Origin: Firmicutes bacterium UBA5774
GTDB taxonomy: Bacteria > Bacillota > Clostridia > Peptostreptococcales > Anaerovoracaceae
Direction: 5' to 3'
Length of the DNA: 11,026 bases
NCBI GenBank assembly: GCA_002418625.1
Contig: DIEM01000048.1
Location: 1-11,026, forward strand
Part shown: in pieces, positions 1-7,546 of the stretch
Layout of the letters: each line of letters opens with the position of its first letter
How positions within the stretch are numbered: the first letter of the stretch is position 1
Position numbers and translations under genes: made by a program
Notes under the pieces: generated by a model
Database searches by the model: none
What the model saw: the letters and a program-made list of their open reading frames with translations, nothing else
What the model was told of the DNA's origin: nothing

Positions 1-478
1 GCAGTATTCCGGCGCCGCCGTTGGCCTTCTGCAGCAGGGAGGCGCCGATCTGGACCGACATTCTTCCGGCTACTTCGCTCATTGGAGCCAGAAGCGGAAG
101 GCTCTTGTTCGGCAGCTCGATGGTTTCATAAGCGATGCCCTTGACCCTTGACTTCAGGAGCGCTTCGGTCAGCTCCGGATTTGGGGCCAGATGCAGATAG
201 GTGAAGAGCGTCTGGCCTTCCTCGAACAGGTGGTATTCTTCCGGCAGCGGTTCTTTGACCTTGATGATCATGTCCGCTTCATCGAATAATTTGATTTTTG
301 ACGTATAAACATGCGCTCCCGAATTTGTATATTCCTCATCCGTAAAACCGCTTCCCAGTCCGGCATGGCTCTCTATGAGGACCTTGTGGCCCCTGTTTAT
401 AAGCGTTTTCGCGCCGCCCGGCGTCAGAGCGATTCTGTTTTCGTTGTTTTTGACTTCTTTTGGTACACCGATGATCAT
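1..478 (-). CDS. ald: Alanine dehydrogenase, N-terminal part (cut by window edge)
   Basis: Catalyses the reversible NAD-dependent oxidative deamination of L-alanine to pyruvate and ammonium in the cytoplasm. About 159 residues are present, against roughly 370 in the family; the rest lies beyond position 1. The start MIIGVPKEVKNNENR is the family signature. The conserved substrate and catalytic residues fall at their usual numbers: R15, K75 (in IIKVKEP) and H96 (in TYLHLAP). The NAD-binding Rossmann domain is not in the window. The ATG at 478 is preceded on the minus strand by GGAGGA at 7 nt, which fixes the start. The gene follows the Lrp-type regulator by 39 nt on the same strand, so it is probably co-transcribed with it and controlled by it. 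Fermenting bacteria use this enzyme to catabolise alanine or to recycle NAD; the direction here cannot be read from sequence. Confidence 0.95.
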   Translation of the reverse strand, partial: MIIGVPKEVKNNENRIALTPGGAKTLINRGHKVLIESHAGLGSGFTDEEYTNSGAHVYTSKIKLFDEADMIIKVKEPLPEEYHLFEEGQTLFTYLHLAPNPELTEALLKSRVKGIAYETIELPNKSLPLLAPMSEVAGRMSVQIGASLLQKANGGAGIL

Positions 479-517
479 TTTTGATTCCTCCATCATTTAA
501 GCATTGATAAACATTAA

Positions 518-973
518 TTATTTTGTCGGGCTGGGACTGACGCTGTATAGATTCTTAAGGGTCGACAGGACGACGTTGGTCTGGGTTTTTTTGATGCCAG
601 GGACGCTTTTGATACGGTTCATCATGTGTTCCAGCGTCTGGGTGTTCCTCGTCGTGATCTTGAGCGCATAATCGTAGTCGCCTGTAATGTAGTGGCATTC
701 CAGGATCTCGCCCTCTCCCTGGATGAATTTGATGAATTCCTGTGTATGCTCGGGATTCTCAAGGCTTATGTTCATTATGACGGAAAGCTCCTTGCCGAGA
801 AATTCCGGGTCCAGGATGATCGTATAATTTTTAATGACCTTTGAGGCTTCGAGTTTTTTGAGCCTCTCGCTGACGGCAGATAAAGAAAGGTTTACTTTTC
901 TGCTGATTTCCGATACTGATACTCTGGCATTTTCCTGAAGCAGCTCAAGAATTTTCACATCTATGGAGTCCAT
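518..973 (-). CDS. Lrp/AsnC family transcriptional regulator
   Basis: A 151-residue DNA-binding regulator of the feast/famine (Lrp/AsnC) family, of typical length. Residues 1-60 hold the AsnC-type winged helix-turn-helix: it opens MDSIDVKILELLQENAR, and the recognition region is around NLSLSAVSERLKKLE. Residues about 65-140 form the RAM (ACT-like) ligand-binding and oligomerisation domain, with the usual GEGEILECHYITGDYD segment. The family binds amino acids and acts locally or globally. The ATG at 973 has an AAGGCGGTG ribosome site, and a consensus promoter lies upstream. It sits 39 nt ahead of ald on the same strand, so local control of ald is the simplest inference; Lrp-family regulators of ald are known in other bacteria (AldR in mycobacteria). 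The effector is probably an amino acid such as alanine, which is inference. Confidence 0.93.
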   Translation of the reverse strand: MDSIDVKILELLQENARVSVSEISRKVNLSLSAVSERLKKLEASKVIKNYTIILDPEFLGKELSVIMNISLENPEHTQEFIKFIQGEGEILECHYITGDYDYALKITTRNTQTLEHMMNRIKSVPGIKKTQTNVVLSTLKNLYSVSPSPTK

Positions 974-1000
974 TGCAACACCGCCTTATATTTTTTCTAA

Positions 1001-1029
1001 ATTATAGCATTATACAAGAATAATTACAA
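1001..1029 (-). promoter_or_regulatory. Sigma-A type promoter of the lrp-ald unit
   Basis: On the minus strand a -35 box TTGTAA (1029-1024) and a perfect -10 box TATAAT (1006-1001) are separated by exactly 17 nt. A second TATAAT overlaps the spacer. The -10 lies about 27 nt upstream of the lrp ATG, so the mRNA leader would be short. The sequence match is good; activity is inferred. Confidence 0.72.
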
Positions 1030-1030
1030 C

Positions 1031-1046
1031 ATATTTGCAAAAATAT
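1031..1046. promoter_or_regulatory. Inverted repeat upstream of the lrp -35, possible Lrp operator
   Basis: ATATTTGCAAAAATAT is a perfect inverted repeat with 6-bp arms around GCAA. It lies 1 bp upstream of the -35 box of the lrp promoter. Lrp/AsnC proteins bind AT-rich imperfect palindromes of about 15 bp and often regulate themselves, so this is a plausible autoregulatory site. AT-rich DNA gives such repeats by chance, so confidence is modest. Confidence 0.35.
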
Positions 1047-1242
1047 CTATAATATTGCCTGTAAAAATGGGAATATGTAAAATAATATAGCGAATATGCC
1101 CGAAATAATCGCCGAACAGAAGAATGTTTTGCGATTTGCGAAAAATAACGAAAGAATTTCATATTCATAAAATACCGTATAATTTCCGGTGTTTCCCCGG
1201 TTATGCGACGAATTAAAAAAATATGCAGCATGTGTAAAAAAG

Positions 1243-1251
1243 TGGTATAAT
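1243..1251 (+). promoter_or_regulatory. Extended -10 promoter of glnS
   Basis: TGGTATAAT is a perfect extended -10 element (TGnTATAAT) about 30 nt upstream of the glnS ATG. No convincing -35 hexamer lies 16-18 nt upstream, which fits an extended -10 promoter. A second TATAAT at 1178-1183 has no better -35. The remainder of the 974-1280 gap is AT-rich, and I see no gene in it. Confidence 0.6.
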
Positions 1252-1265
1252 ACGAACAATTGAAC

Positions 1266-1272
1266 AAGGAGG
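1266..1272 (+). promoter_or_regulatory. Ribosome binding site that sets the glnS start
   Basis: A perfect AAGGAGG lies 8 nt before the ATG at 1281. It falls inside the reading frame that would begin at the TTG at 1260, so that upstream start is not used. Confidence 0.85.
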
Positions 1273-1280
1273 ACGGACCA

Positions 1281-2912
1281 ATGTCGGAAAATAATAATTT
1301 CATTCATAACATCATAGAAAAGGATCTTGAGAACCAGACCTACGGCGGACGGGTCTATACCAGATTCCCTCCGGAGCCGAACGGTTATTTACATATCGGA
1401 CATGCGAAATCGATCTGCCTGAATTTTACGACGGCCCAGAAATACAACGGCAAGTGCAATCTTCGGTTCGACGACACGAACCCAATCAAGGAGGATACGG
1501 AATATGTCGAATCCATCGAGGCCGATGTCAGATGGCTTGGCTTTGAATGGGACGAACTGCTTTTTGCTTCTGATTATTTCGGACGCATGTATGAGTGCGC
1601 GATCAAGCTGATAGAAAAGGGAAAGGCATATGTTTGCGACCTGTCCGCGGACGAGATCAGGGAGCACCGCGGAACGCTCACCATGAGCGGAAAGGAAAGT
1701 GCTTTCAGGGACAGGAGCGTTTCGGAAAATCTTGAGCTGTTCGAAAAGATGAAGCAGGGCAAATTCGCCGACGGCGAAAAGGTCCTGCGCGCGAAGATAG
1801 ACATGGCGTCTCCGAACATCAATATGAGGGATCCGGTTTTATATAGGATCAGCCACACGGATCACCACAACACAGGCGATAAATGGTGCATCTATCCGAT
1901 GTATGATTATGCCCACCCGATCGAGGATGCGATCGAACGGATCACCCATTCCATCTGCACCCTGGAATTCGAGGATCACAGGCCGCTTTACGACTGGGTG
2001 CTCAGGGAGCTCGAGTGGGAGCAGCCGCCCCAGCAGATCGAGTTCGCACGGCTCAATCTGACCAATACGGTCATGAGCAAGCGCTATCTGAAGGCGCTGG
2101 TCGATCAGGGCGATGTGGAAGGCTGGGATGATCCGAGGATGCCGACGATCGTCGGGCTTAAAAGGAGAGGCTATACACCAGAAGCCATACGGGATTTCTG
2201 CGAGCGCATCGGCGTCGCCAAATCCAACAGCACCGTGGATATAGCGCTGCTTGAGCACTGCATCCGTGAAGACCTCAAAGACAAAGTCGAGAGCCGCATG
2301 GTCGTTATGGATCCGATCAAGGTCGTCATCACGAATTACCCGGAAGACAGGACCGAAACGGTCGAGATCGAAAACAGCAAGGAAGATGAAACAAAAGGGA
2401 CAAGAGCCGTTCCGTTTTCCAATACGCTTTATGTAGACAGGGGAGATTTCATGGAAGAGCCGGTCAAGGGCTATTTCAGGCTTTTCCCGGGCAACGAGGT
2501 GCGATTCAAGGGCGCCTACTTCATCAGGTGCGAGGAAATCGTCAAGGATAGTGCAGGCAATATCGCGGAGCTGCGCTGCTCCTATGACCCTGAGACGAGG
2601 AGCGGAAGCGGCTTCGACGGCAGAAAGGTCAAGGGGACCATACATTGGGTGGATGCCAAAAGTGCGGTGCCCGTGAAGGTCAGGGCTTACGGGCATCTGA
2701 TGATCGAAGACGGCAGCGGCAACAATGTCCTAAATCCATTGTCGGTAAAAGTGTATGACGCGTTCGCCGAGCCTTGCGTCGCCGGGGCTGCTGCCGGTGA
2801 GCGATTCCAGTTCTTCAGGCACGGTTATTATATCGCCGACGAAGTGCTGACGACGGATGACAACAAGGTATTCAACAGGATCGTAGACCTGAAAAGCTCC
2901 TGGAAGAAATGA
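1281..2912 (+). CDS. glnS: Glutaminyl-tRNA synthetase
   Basis: Class I aminoacyl-tRNA synthetase that charges tRNA-Gln with glutamine directly, in the cytoplasm. It has 543 residues, close to the roughly 554 of the E. coli enzyme, and follows it almost word for word in the catalytic core. The class I signature is RFPPEPNGYLHIGHAKSI (HIGH at residues 38-41), followed by NLRFDDTNP and the KMSKS-equivalent VMSKR (264-268). The GlnRS-type (not GluRS) segments CIYPMYDYAHPIEDA and THSICTLEF are present, and residues from about 330 on form the beta-barrel anticodon-binding domains. Many Firmicutes lack this enzyme and instead make Gln-tRNA by amidation with GatCAB, so its presence here suggests an acquired gene. 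The start at 1281 is chosen for the AAGGAGG site. The A24 protease gene follows after 32 nt. Confidence 0.96.
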   Translation: MSENNNFIHNIIEKDLENQTYGGRVYTRFPPEPNGYLHIGHAKSICLNFTTAQKYNGKCNLRFDDTNPIKEDTEYVESIEADVRWLGFEWDELLFASDYFGRMYECAIKLIEKGKAYVCDLSADEIREHRGTLTMSGKESAFRDRSVSENLELFEKMKQGKFADGEKVLRAKIDMASPNINMRDPVLYRISHTDHHNTGDKWCIYPMYDYAHPIEDAIERITHSICTLEFEDHRPLYDWVLRELEWEQPPQQIEFARLNLTNTVMSKRYLKALVDQGDVEGWDDPRMPTIVGLKRRGYTPEAIRDFCERIGVAKSNSTVDIALLEHCIREDLKDKVESRMVVMDPIKVVITNYPEDRTETVEIENSKEDETKGTRAVPFSNTLYVDRGDFMEEPVKGYFRLFPGNEVRFKGAYFIRCEEIVKDSAGNIAELRCSYDPETRSGSGFDGRKVKGTIHWVDAKSAVPVKVRAYGHLMIEDGSGNNVLNPLSVKVYDAFAEPCVAGAAAGERFQFFRHGYYIADEVLTTDDNKVFNRIVDLKSSWKK

Positions 2913-2944
2913 ACCGATGCTGATCGATATAAGGAAAATATAAA

Positions 2945-3742
2945 TTGAACAATTCGGAGATCATCACCCTGATCATGGCAGCTATCATCGCAGGTGTTCT
3001 GGCAGCCGGTTTCTTGGCCGGCTATTCGGTCATTTTTGTCTTCAACAGAATGCCTGCCGCCTGGCTGTCGGATTACGGCGAGGAGCCGGACGCGTCGCTT
3101 TACGGCGAAAGGCTGTCGGTCCGGCCGTACGGCATGATCCTCAGCGTCGTCTTCGTCCTATTGTTTACATTTTTGATCATGCAGTACGACAGCGCCGCCT
3201 ACAGTGTCATCGGCATGCTGGGGCTCTGGCTGCTGATGCTGATCGGGATCGCCGACCACAAATGCATGATCATCCCGGACCAGCTTGTCATCGCCCTCGC
3301 AGCGGTCGGCGCCGTCCTCGCCGTCCTGGAGCTTCTCGTTTTCGGTTCCGGCGGCATGGCGGAAATCGCCGTGCGGCCGCCGTATTTCCATCCTGTCTGG
3401 TATTCTCCTTTTGCCGGCGCGCTGATCGGCGGCGGATCCATCTGGCTGATCGGCATGATCGGCTCCATACTGACGAAGCAGGAGGCCATGGGCTTCGGAG
3501 ATGTGAAGCTTCTGGCAGCCGCAGGCTTCATGTGCGGTATCCGCGGCATTCTGGTGATCCTGGCGCTAACGGTGCTTCTGAGCGGCGTCTGGTTCATGTT
3601 GCTCATACTGGCAAAGAAAATCCGCAGGGGCGATCATAAGCCTCTCGGCCCTTATATCGCCGCGTCCTGCGGACTTTACACCGTATTTTACACAAAGGTC
3701 AACATGCTCGTTGACATGTATCTGGGACTTTACGTGATCTGA
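2945..3742 (+). CDS. A24 family prepilin peptidase-like membrane protease
   Basis: A 265-residue integral membrane protein with about seven or eight hydrophobic segments. It carries both aspartate motifs of the A24 (type IV prepilin peptidase) family: D104 in GIADHKCMIIPDQL and D186 in the GxGD motif GFGDVKLLAAAGF. It also has the conserved C-terminal PLGPYIA segment (233-239). Members cut the leader of type IV pilin-like or competence pseudopilin precursors at the inner membrane. The N-terminus resembles a bacterial PilD/ComC start (GYSVIFVFNRMP), but the cytoplasmic loop after it lacks the paired CxxC zinc motif of the methylating enzymes, so methylase activity is doubtful. The start is TTG at 2945, with AAGGAA 8 nt upstream; an ATG at 2978 would remove part of the first membrane segment. 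No pilin or secretion gene lies nearby, so its substrate is unknown. Probably co-transcribed with glnS. Confidence 0.85.
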   Translation: MNNSEIITLIMAAIIAGVLAAGFLAGYSVIFVFNRMPAAWLSDYGEEPDASLYGERLSVRPYGMILSVVFVLLFTFLIMQYDSAAYSVIGMLGLWLLMLIGIADHKCMIIPDQLVIALAAVGAVLAVLELLVFGSGGMAEIAVRPPYFHPVWYSPFAGALIGGGSIWLIGMIGSILTKQEAMGFGDVKLLAAAGFMCGIRGILVILALTVLLSGVWFMLLILAKKIRRGDHKPLGPYIAASCGLYTVFYTKVNMLVDMYLGLYVI

Positions 3743-3777
3743 AAGAATGTCGGCGCCGGCCGAAGTATACATCCGGC

Positions 3778-4983
3778 TTACAGATATTCCGTCACCTTTG
3801 GCAATATCCCGTTCATATAGGCTATGGCTGTGCCAAAGTTTGTGATCGGGACATTTTGATTTTTTGACCGCATGATCCTGGACATCATCTGCTTTCGGTT
3901 GAACATGCAGGCGCCGCAGTGGATGACGAGACTGTATTTCGTAAGATCCTCGGAAAAATCCATGCCGGCCTTGGCCGTGATCACAAGATCCTTTCCGGTG
4001 AATTTCCTGAGCCAGTCCGGAAGCTTTTCCCTGGCGATATCGCCCTGCAGCGCATGATGGGTGCAGGCTTCGGCAATCAGCACGTGATCGCCGTCTTTCA
4101 GTGTGCTGATGGCGCCGGAGCCGTCTACCAGGGCGGAAAGGTCGCCTTTATACCTGGCCATCAGTATCGAAAAGGAAGTCAGTGGTACTTGCCCGGGCAG
4201 GATCGCATTGACACGGTCGAAGACCTGGCTGTCGGTAATGACCAGATCCGGCAGGTCCTTCAGCTTGGACAGCATGTCTTCGAGCTGATCCGCCGTGGCC
4301 GTCAGAAGCAGGCCCTTGTGGTCCAGCACATCGCGCATGACCTGGACCTGCGGCAGGATCAGCCGCCCCTTTGGCGCCTGAATGTCCTGGGGCGCCACAA
4401 GGAGCACCGTGTCCCCCGGCTTGAACAGGTCGCCGCAGATGCTCTGCTTTTCATAAAATGGCACATTATCGATCAGCAGCTGCTTTAGAGCCTCGATGGA
4501 AGGCCGGTCGTGGATGCTGGTCTTGATGAAGGGTATTTCAAAATCCGTTTTCAGCATTTCCAGCCGCTGCTCCGCGTCATTTCCGGCACTGTCCGACTTG
4601 TTCAGCACACCGATGACCGGTATGCCGGACTCCTTCAGAAGCAGAAGCCATTCCTGCTCCGCCGACAGATCCAGAGGCGGCTCCAGGTCTGCCGCAAAAA
4701 CAAGGAGGGCGATATCGGTCCGGCCGATGACTTCCCTGGTCTTTGAGACGCGAAGGCCGCCGAGCTCTCCCACATCGTCGATGCCTGCTGTATCTATGAT
4801 GACCACCGGCCCGATAGGCAGCAGCTCCATGGCTTTATATACAGGATCGGCCGTCGTTCCGGCAAAAGGGGAGACCAGAGCGATGCTCTGCCCGGTCAGG
4901 GCATTGATCAGGCTTGATTTTCCGGCGTTTCGCCTGCCAAAGATGGCTATATGCAGCCTGTTTGCGTTAGGGGTATTTTGCAT
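3778..4983 (-). CDS. hydF: [FeFe]-hydrogenase maturation GTPase HydF
   Basis: Scaffold and carrier that receives the 2Fe precursor made by HydE and HydG and transfers it to apo-hydrogenase. It has 401 residues, the family's usual length. The N-terminal GTPase domain shows the P-loop GRRNAGKS (16-23), the switch I TT (43-44), DTAG (64-67) and NKSD (128-131). A dimerisation domain follows, and the C-terminal FeS-binding domain carries the family's ligand set: C307 and H309 (EACTHH) and HCGAC (H355, C356, C359), a CxH...HCxxC pattern with 45 residues between the two histidines. All expected ligands are present. The ATG at 4983 has a GGAGGTG site 4 nt upstream. It is the last gene of the hydE-hydG-hydF unit, 34 nt after hydG, and converges on the A24 protease gene 35 bp away. 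Confidence 0.97.
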   Translation of the reverse strand: MQNTPNANRLHIAIFGRRNAGKSSLINALTGQSIALVSPFAGTTADPVYKAMELLPIGPVVIIDTAGIDDVGELGGLRVSKTREVIGRTDIALLVFAADLEPPLDLSAEQEWLLLLKESGIPVIGVLNKSDSAGNDAEQRLEMLKTDFEIPFIKTSIHDRPSIEALKQLLIDNVPFYEKQSICGDLFKPGDTVLLVAPQDIQAPKGRLILPQVQVMRDVLDHKGLLLTATADQLEDMLSKLKDLPDLVITDSQVFDRVNAILPGQVPLTSFSILMARYKGDLSALVDGSGAISTLKDGDHVLIAEACTHHALQGDIAREKLPDWLRKFTGKDLVITAKAGMDFSEDLTKYSLVIHCGACMFNRKQMMSRIMRSKNQNVPITNFGTAIAYMNGILPKVTEYL

Positions 4984-5017
4984 GGGGCACCTCCGTGATT
5001 ATTTCGGTGATTTTCGA

Positions 5018-6448
5018 TCAAAGATAAAGATCTCTCGTACCGCTCTCGATCTTTTCAAGCTGCTCCCGGGTAAGTGTTCTGACCTGCTCGGAATTGATGT
5101 CCGCCAGGGATTTTTTGATCACCGCGGCGCCTTTTTCCCGGAGCTCGTCATCGGCGTAATCCATGAGGAATTCCTTGAAGGTCATTAACGCGTTCGGGAG
5201 GCAGACATTATGTATCTGCCCCGATTTGGCCAGCCGCATGAAGCGGTCCCCGGTGCGGCCTTTTCTGTAGCAGGCCGTGCAGTAGCTCGGGACATGGTCG
5301 GTATCGCAAAGCTCCTTGAGGATCTCGACGGGTGAGCGATGGTCCTCCACCTCGAACTGCTTTGTTTCCTCGACCGGTCCTTTCGGATCTTCATATTCGT
5401 GGACATAGCCGCCGACGCCTGTGCAGGAGCCCGCGCTGATCTGGGATACGCCGGCTTCAATGACCTTGCTTCGGAATTCTCCGCCTTCACGGGTCGAAAG
5501 AATAATGCCGGTATAGGGAACTGACAGGCGTATTATTGCAACGATCTTTATGAATTCCTCATCCGTCACCATATGGGGGTAATCGGACAGATCCATGCCG
5601 TCGGCCGGCTTCAGCCGGGGAACGGATATCGTATGGGGGCCGACGCCGAAGACTTCCTCAAGATGCTCTTTATGCATCATCATGCCGATGGTGTCGTATT
5701 TGTAATCATACAGACCATAGAGCACACCGAAGCCCACGTCGTCTATGCCGCCCTCCATAGCTCTGTCCATGGCAGTCGCGTGATACTCGTAGTCATGCTT
5801 GGGTCCTTTAGGATGCTGCCGCTCATAGGTCTCCTTATGGTAAGTTTCCTGAAAGAGGATATATGTGCCGATGCCCGCTTCCTTCAATTTCCGATAATTC
5901 TCGACAGTCGTGGCGGCGATATTGATATTGGCGCGCCTGATGCTGCCGTTTTCAAAGTGCAGGGAATAAATCGTCTTCATGGATTCGAGAATGAACTCGA
6001 TCGGACAGTTGACCGGATCCTCGCCGGCCTCCAAAGCCAGCCTTTTGTGGCCCAGGCTCTGAAGCACGCGCACCTCCTGCGCGAGCTCCTCCATGGTGAC
6101 TTTCTTGCGTGCCATGTTCTCGTTGCATTCTTTATAGCCGCAGTAGGCGCACTGGTTGACGCAGTAATTGCTGAGATAGAGAGGCGCGAAAATGACGATC
6201 CGCTTGCCGTATATTTTTTCCTTGATTTCACCGGCGGCCGCCATGAAACGATCGACCAGATCCCGGTCCGTCACATGAAGAAGGATCGCCGTCTCTTCCA
6301 GGGACAGACCTTGTGCGGCCCTTGCCTTTTCGATGATGGAAAGCACGAGCGGTCTGTCGTTTGCTTTTGCCGCAGCGCTTGCCAGGATTTCCCTTATCTT
6401 TTTATCATTGATGAATTCCGTCGCTTTTTTCGTTTTGATTGCTGTCAT
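5018..6448 (-). CDS. hydG: [FeFe]-hydrogenase maturation radical SAM enzyme HydG
   Basis: Splits tyrosine by radical SAM chemistry to give p-cresol, CO and cyanide, supplying the diatomic ligands of the H-cluster. It has 476 residues. The radical SAM CX3CX2C motif is CVNQCAYC, with C96, C100 and C103 binding the [4Fe-4S] cluster. The C-terminal CX2CX22C motif that separates HydG from the thiamine enzyme ThiH is intact: C390, C393 and C416 in CTACYRKGRTGDRFM...NVCLPN. This is the site of the dangler-iron cluster on which the Fe-CO-CN synthon forms. Two ATGs compete: 6454 leaves only 1 nt after the AAAGGAG site, while 6448 leaves 7 nt, so 6448 is chosen. It follows hydE by 23 nt and precedes hydF by 34 nt. 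Confidence 0.97.
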   Translation of the reverse strand: MTAIKTKKATEFINDKKIREILASAAAKANDRPLVLSIIEKARAAQGLSLEETAILLHVTDRDLVDRFMAAAGEIKEKIYGKRIVIFAPLYLSNYCVNQCAYCGYKECNENMARKKVTMEELAQEVRVLQSLGHKRLALEAGEDPVNCPIEFILESMKTIYSLHFENGSIRRANINIAATTVENYRKLKEAGIGTYILFQETYHKETYERQHPKGPKHDYEYHATAMDRAMEGGIDDVGFGVLYGLYDYKYDTIGMMMHKEHLEEVFGVGPHTISVPRLKPADGMDLSDYPHMVTDEEFIKIVAIIRLSVPYTGIILSTREGGEFRSKVIEAGVSQISAGSCTGVGGYVHEYEDPKGPVEETKQFEVEDHRSPVEILKELCDTDHVPSYCTACYRKGRTGDRFMRLAKSGQIHNVCLPNALMTFKEFLMDYADDELREKGAAVIKKSLADINSEQVRTLTREQLEKIESGTRDLYL

Positions 6449-6455
6449 TTTCATA

Positions 6456-6462
6456 CTCCTTT
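6456..6462 (-). promoter_or_regulatory. Ribosome binding site that sets the hydG start
   Basis: AAAGGAG on the minus strand lies 7 nt before the ATG at 6448 but only 1 nt before the in-frame ATG at 6454. The spacing favours the shorter protein (MTAIKTKKATEF). Confidence 0.7.
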
Positions 6463-6471
6463 ACGTGGAAA

Positions 6472-7527
6472 TCACGATCCTTGATCAGGTGATTCCCTCA
6501 TTTGGCGGGACAGGCCGGTCGTCCGGTCCGTCGTCAGTCCCTCGGATGCGATGAAGGCTTCCAGGTCCATGCGTTCTTCTTTGACCGATCTGTCTGCGAT
6601 CTGCGCATTTGGGTATATTTCATATAATTTTCTGTAGGCGTAGGGCTCGACCTTTTTCATGATGACATTGGCTCCGGCTTTCAGCGAGCTGTATCTTTCG
6701 GAACTCCCGACCTCGACGGATGTCGTCGAGGGCAGATGGATCGCTTTCATGAGCAGTCTGCTGATGGCTATGCAGCGGATGGCGTCCGTCGCAGCGCCGG
6801 CCGGTGCATCAGCCAGCGGTGTATCGGGGTGGGCGATATAGATTCCGATACCGGCCATCTCGACTCTTAATTCCTGAAGCAGAAGGATATCCCTCGCGAG
6901 AGATTCCCGCGTCTGTCCGGGAAGCCCGACCATGAAGCCGCTTCCTGTTTCGTAGCCGATCTCGGCCAATTGCCGGAGACATTCCAGTCTGCGGCGAAAA
7001 GATGAATGGGGATGGAGGCTGTTGTACAATGCCTCATCCGAGGTCTCGTGCTTCAGCAGATATCTGTCCGCGCCGTCGCGGTGCCATTGCTTATACGCTT
7101 CATAAGACCGCTCTCCGACGCTCAGGGTGACGGATACTTCGCCGAGCTGTTTGATGCGCCTGATGATATCGGATAGCTTGTCTGTGTCATAATGAAGATC
7201 CTCGCCGGATTGCAGGACCATCGAACGATAGCCGGCCGCATAGGCTTCGCCCGCATAACGGACAATATCATCCGGAGTGAAGCGATAACGCTGAAGCGAA
7301 CGGTTTCCGCAATGCAGTCCGCAATAAGCGCAGGAGCAGCGGCAATGATTCGAGAATTCGATGATTCCTCTGAGGATCACCTTGTTGTCGAATCGCTCAC
7401 GCTTGATTTTGTCCGCAGCGGCAAACAGTTCTTCGGGCCGTTCGTCGACAAGCAGCGCCAGCAGCTCCTCTTCACTGGCCGTTGAAGTCCTTATGATCCG
7501 TTCGATAATGGCGGTGGTGCTGTTCAT
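6472..7527 (-). CDS. hydE: [FeFe]-hydrogenase maturation radical SAM enzyme HydE
   Basis: Radical SAM enzyme that acts on the iron-cysteine-CO-CN synthon from HydG during assembly of the 2Fe subcluster. It has 351 residues, the normal length. The CX3CX2C motif is CRCSCAYC (C62, C66, C69), within the HydE-typical RGIIEFSNHCRCSCAYCGLH (53-72). SAM-binding and barrel motifs follow (VLQSGED, LKHETSD, GFMVGLPGQT, GIYIAHPDTPL). The C-terminal part has no cysteines, so the optional second FeS cluster seen in the Thermotoga enzyme is absent; that cluster is known not to be essential. HydE resembles PylB and BioB, but the context with HydF and HydG settles the call. The ATG at 7527 has a weak CGGAG site. 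It begins 19 nt after the small regulator gene ends. Confidence 0.96.
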   Translation of the reverse strand: MNSTTAIIERIIRTSTASEEELLALLVDERPEELFAAADKIKRERFDNKVILRGIIEFSNHCRCSCAYCGLHCGNRSLQRYRFTPDDIVRYAGEAYAAGYRSMVLQSGEDLHYDTDKLSDIIRRIKQLGEVSVTLSVGERSYEAYKQWHRDGADRYLLKHETSDEALYNSLHPHSSFRRRLECLRQLAEIGYETGSGFMVGLPGQTRESLARDILLLQELRVEMAGIGIYIAHPDTPLADAPAGAATDAIRCIAISRLLMKAIHLPSTTSVEVGSSERYSSLKAGANVIMKKVEPYAYRKLYEIYPNAQIADRSVKEERMDLEAFIASEGLTTDRTTGLSRQMRESPDQGS

Positions 7528-7546
7528 GATGGACTCCGATGCCTTT

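Noticed and set aside
1178..1183. Second TATAAT upstream of glnS
   Set aside because: No -35 or TG extension is found at the right place, and the extended -10 at 1243-1251 is closer to the gene and better.
1839..2696. Long open frame (285 codons) on the minus strand inside glnS
   Set aside because: It lies entirely within a clear glnS coding region, has no ribosome site or recognisable domain, and its arginine- and aspartate-rich make-up is that of an antisense shadow frame.
3743..3777. Possible bidirectional terminator between the A24 gene and hydF
   Set aside because: GCCGG and CCGGC can pair over 5 bp, but the loop is long and there is no proper T-run in either direction. The evidence is too weak to list as a terminator.
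4496..5188. Plus-strand open frame (230 codons) opposite the hydF N-terminus and hydG C-terminus
   Set aside because: A serine- and arginine-rich shadow of conserved minus-strand genes, without a ribosome site.
5573..6484. Long open frame (303 codons) on the plus strand opposite hydG
   Set aside because: It is antisense to hydG, whose cysteine motifs are all intact; its translation resembles no family.
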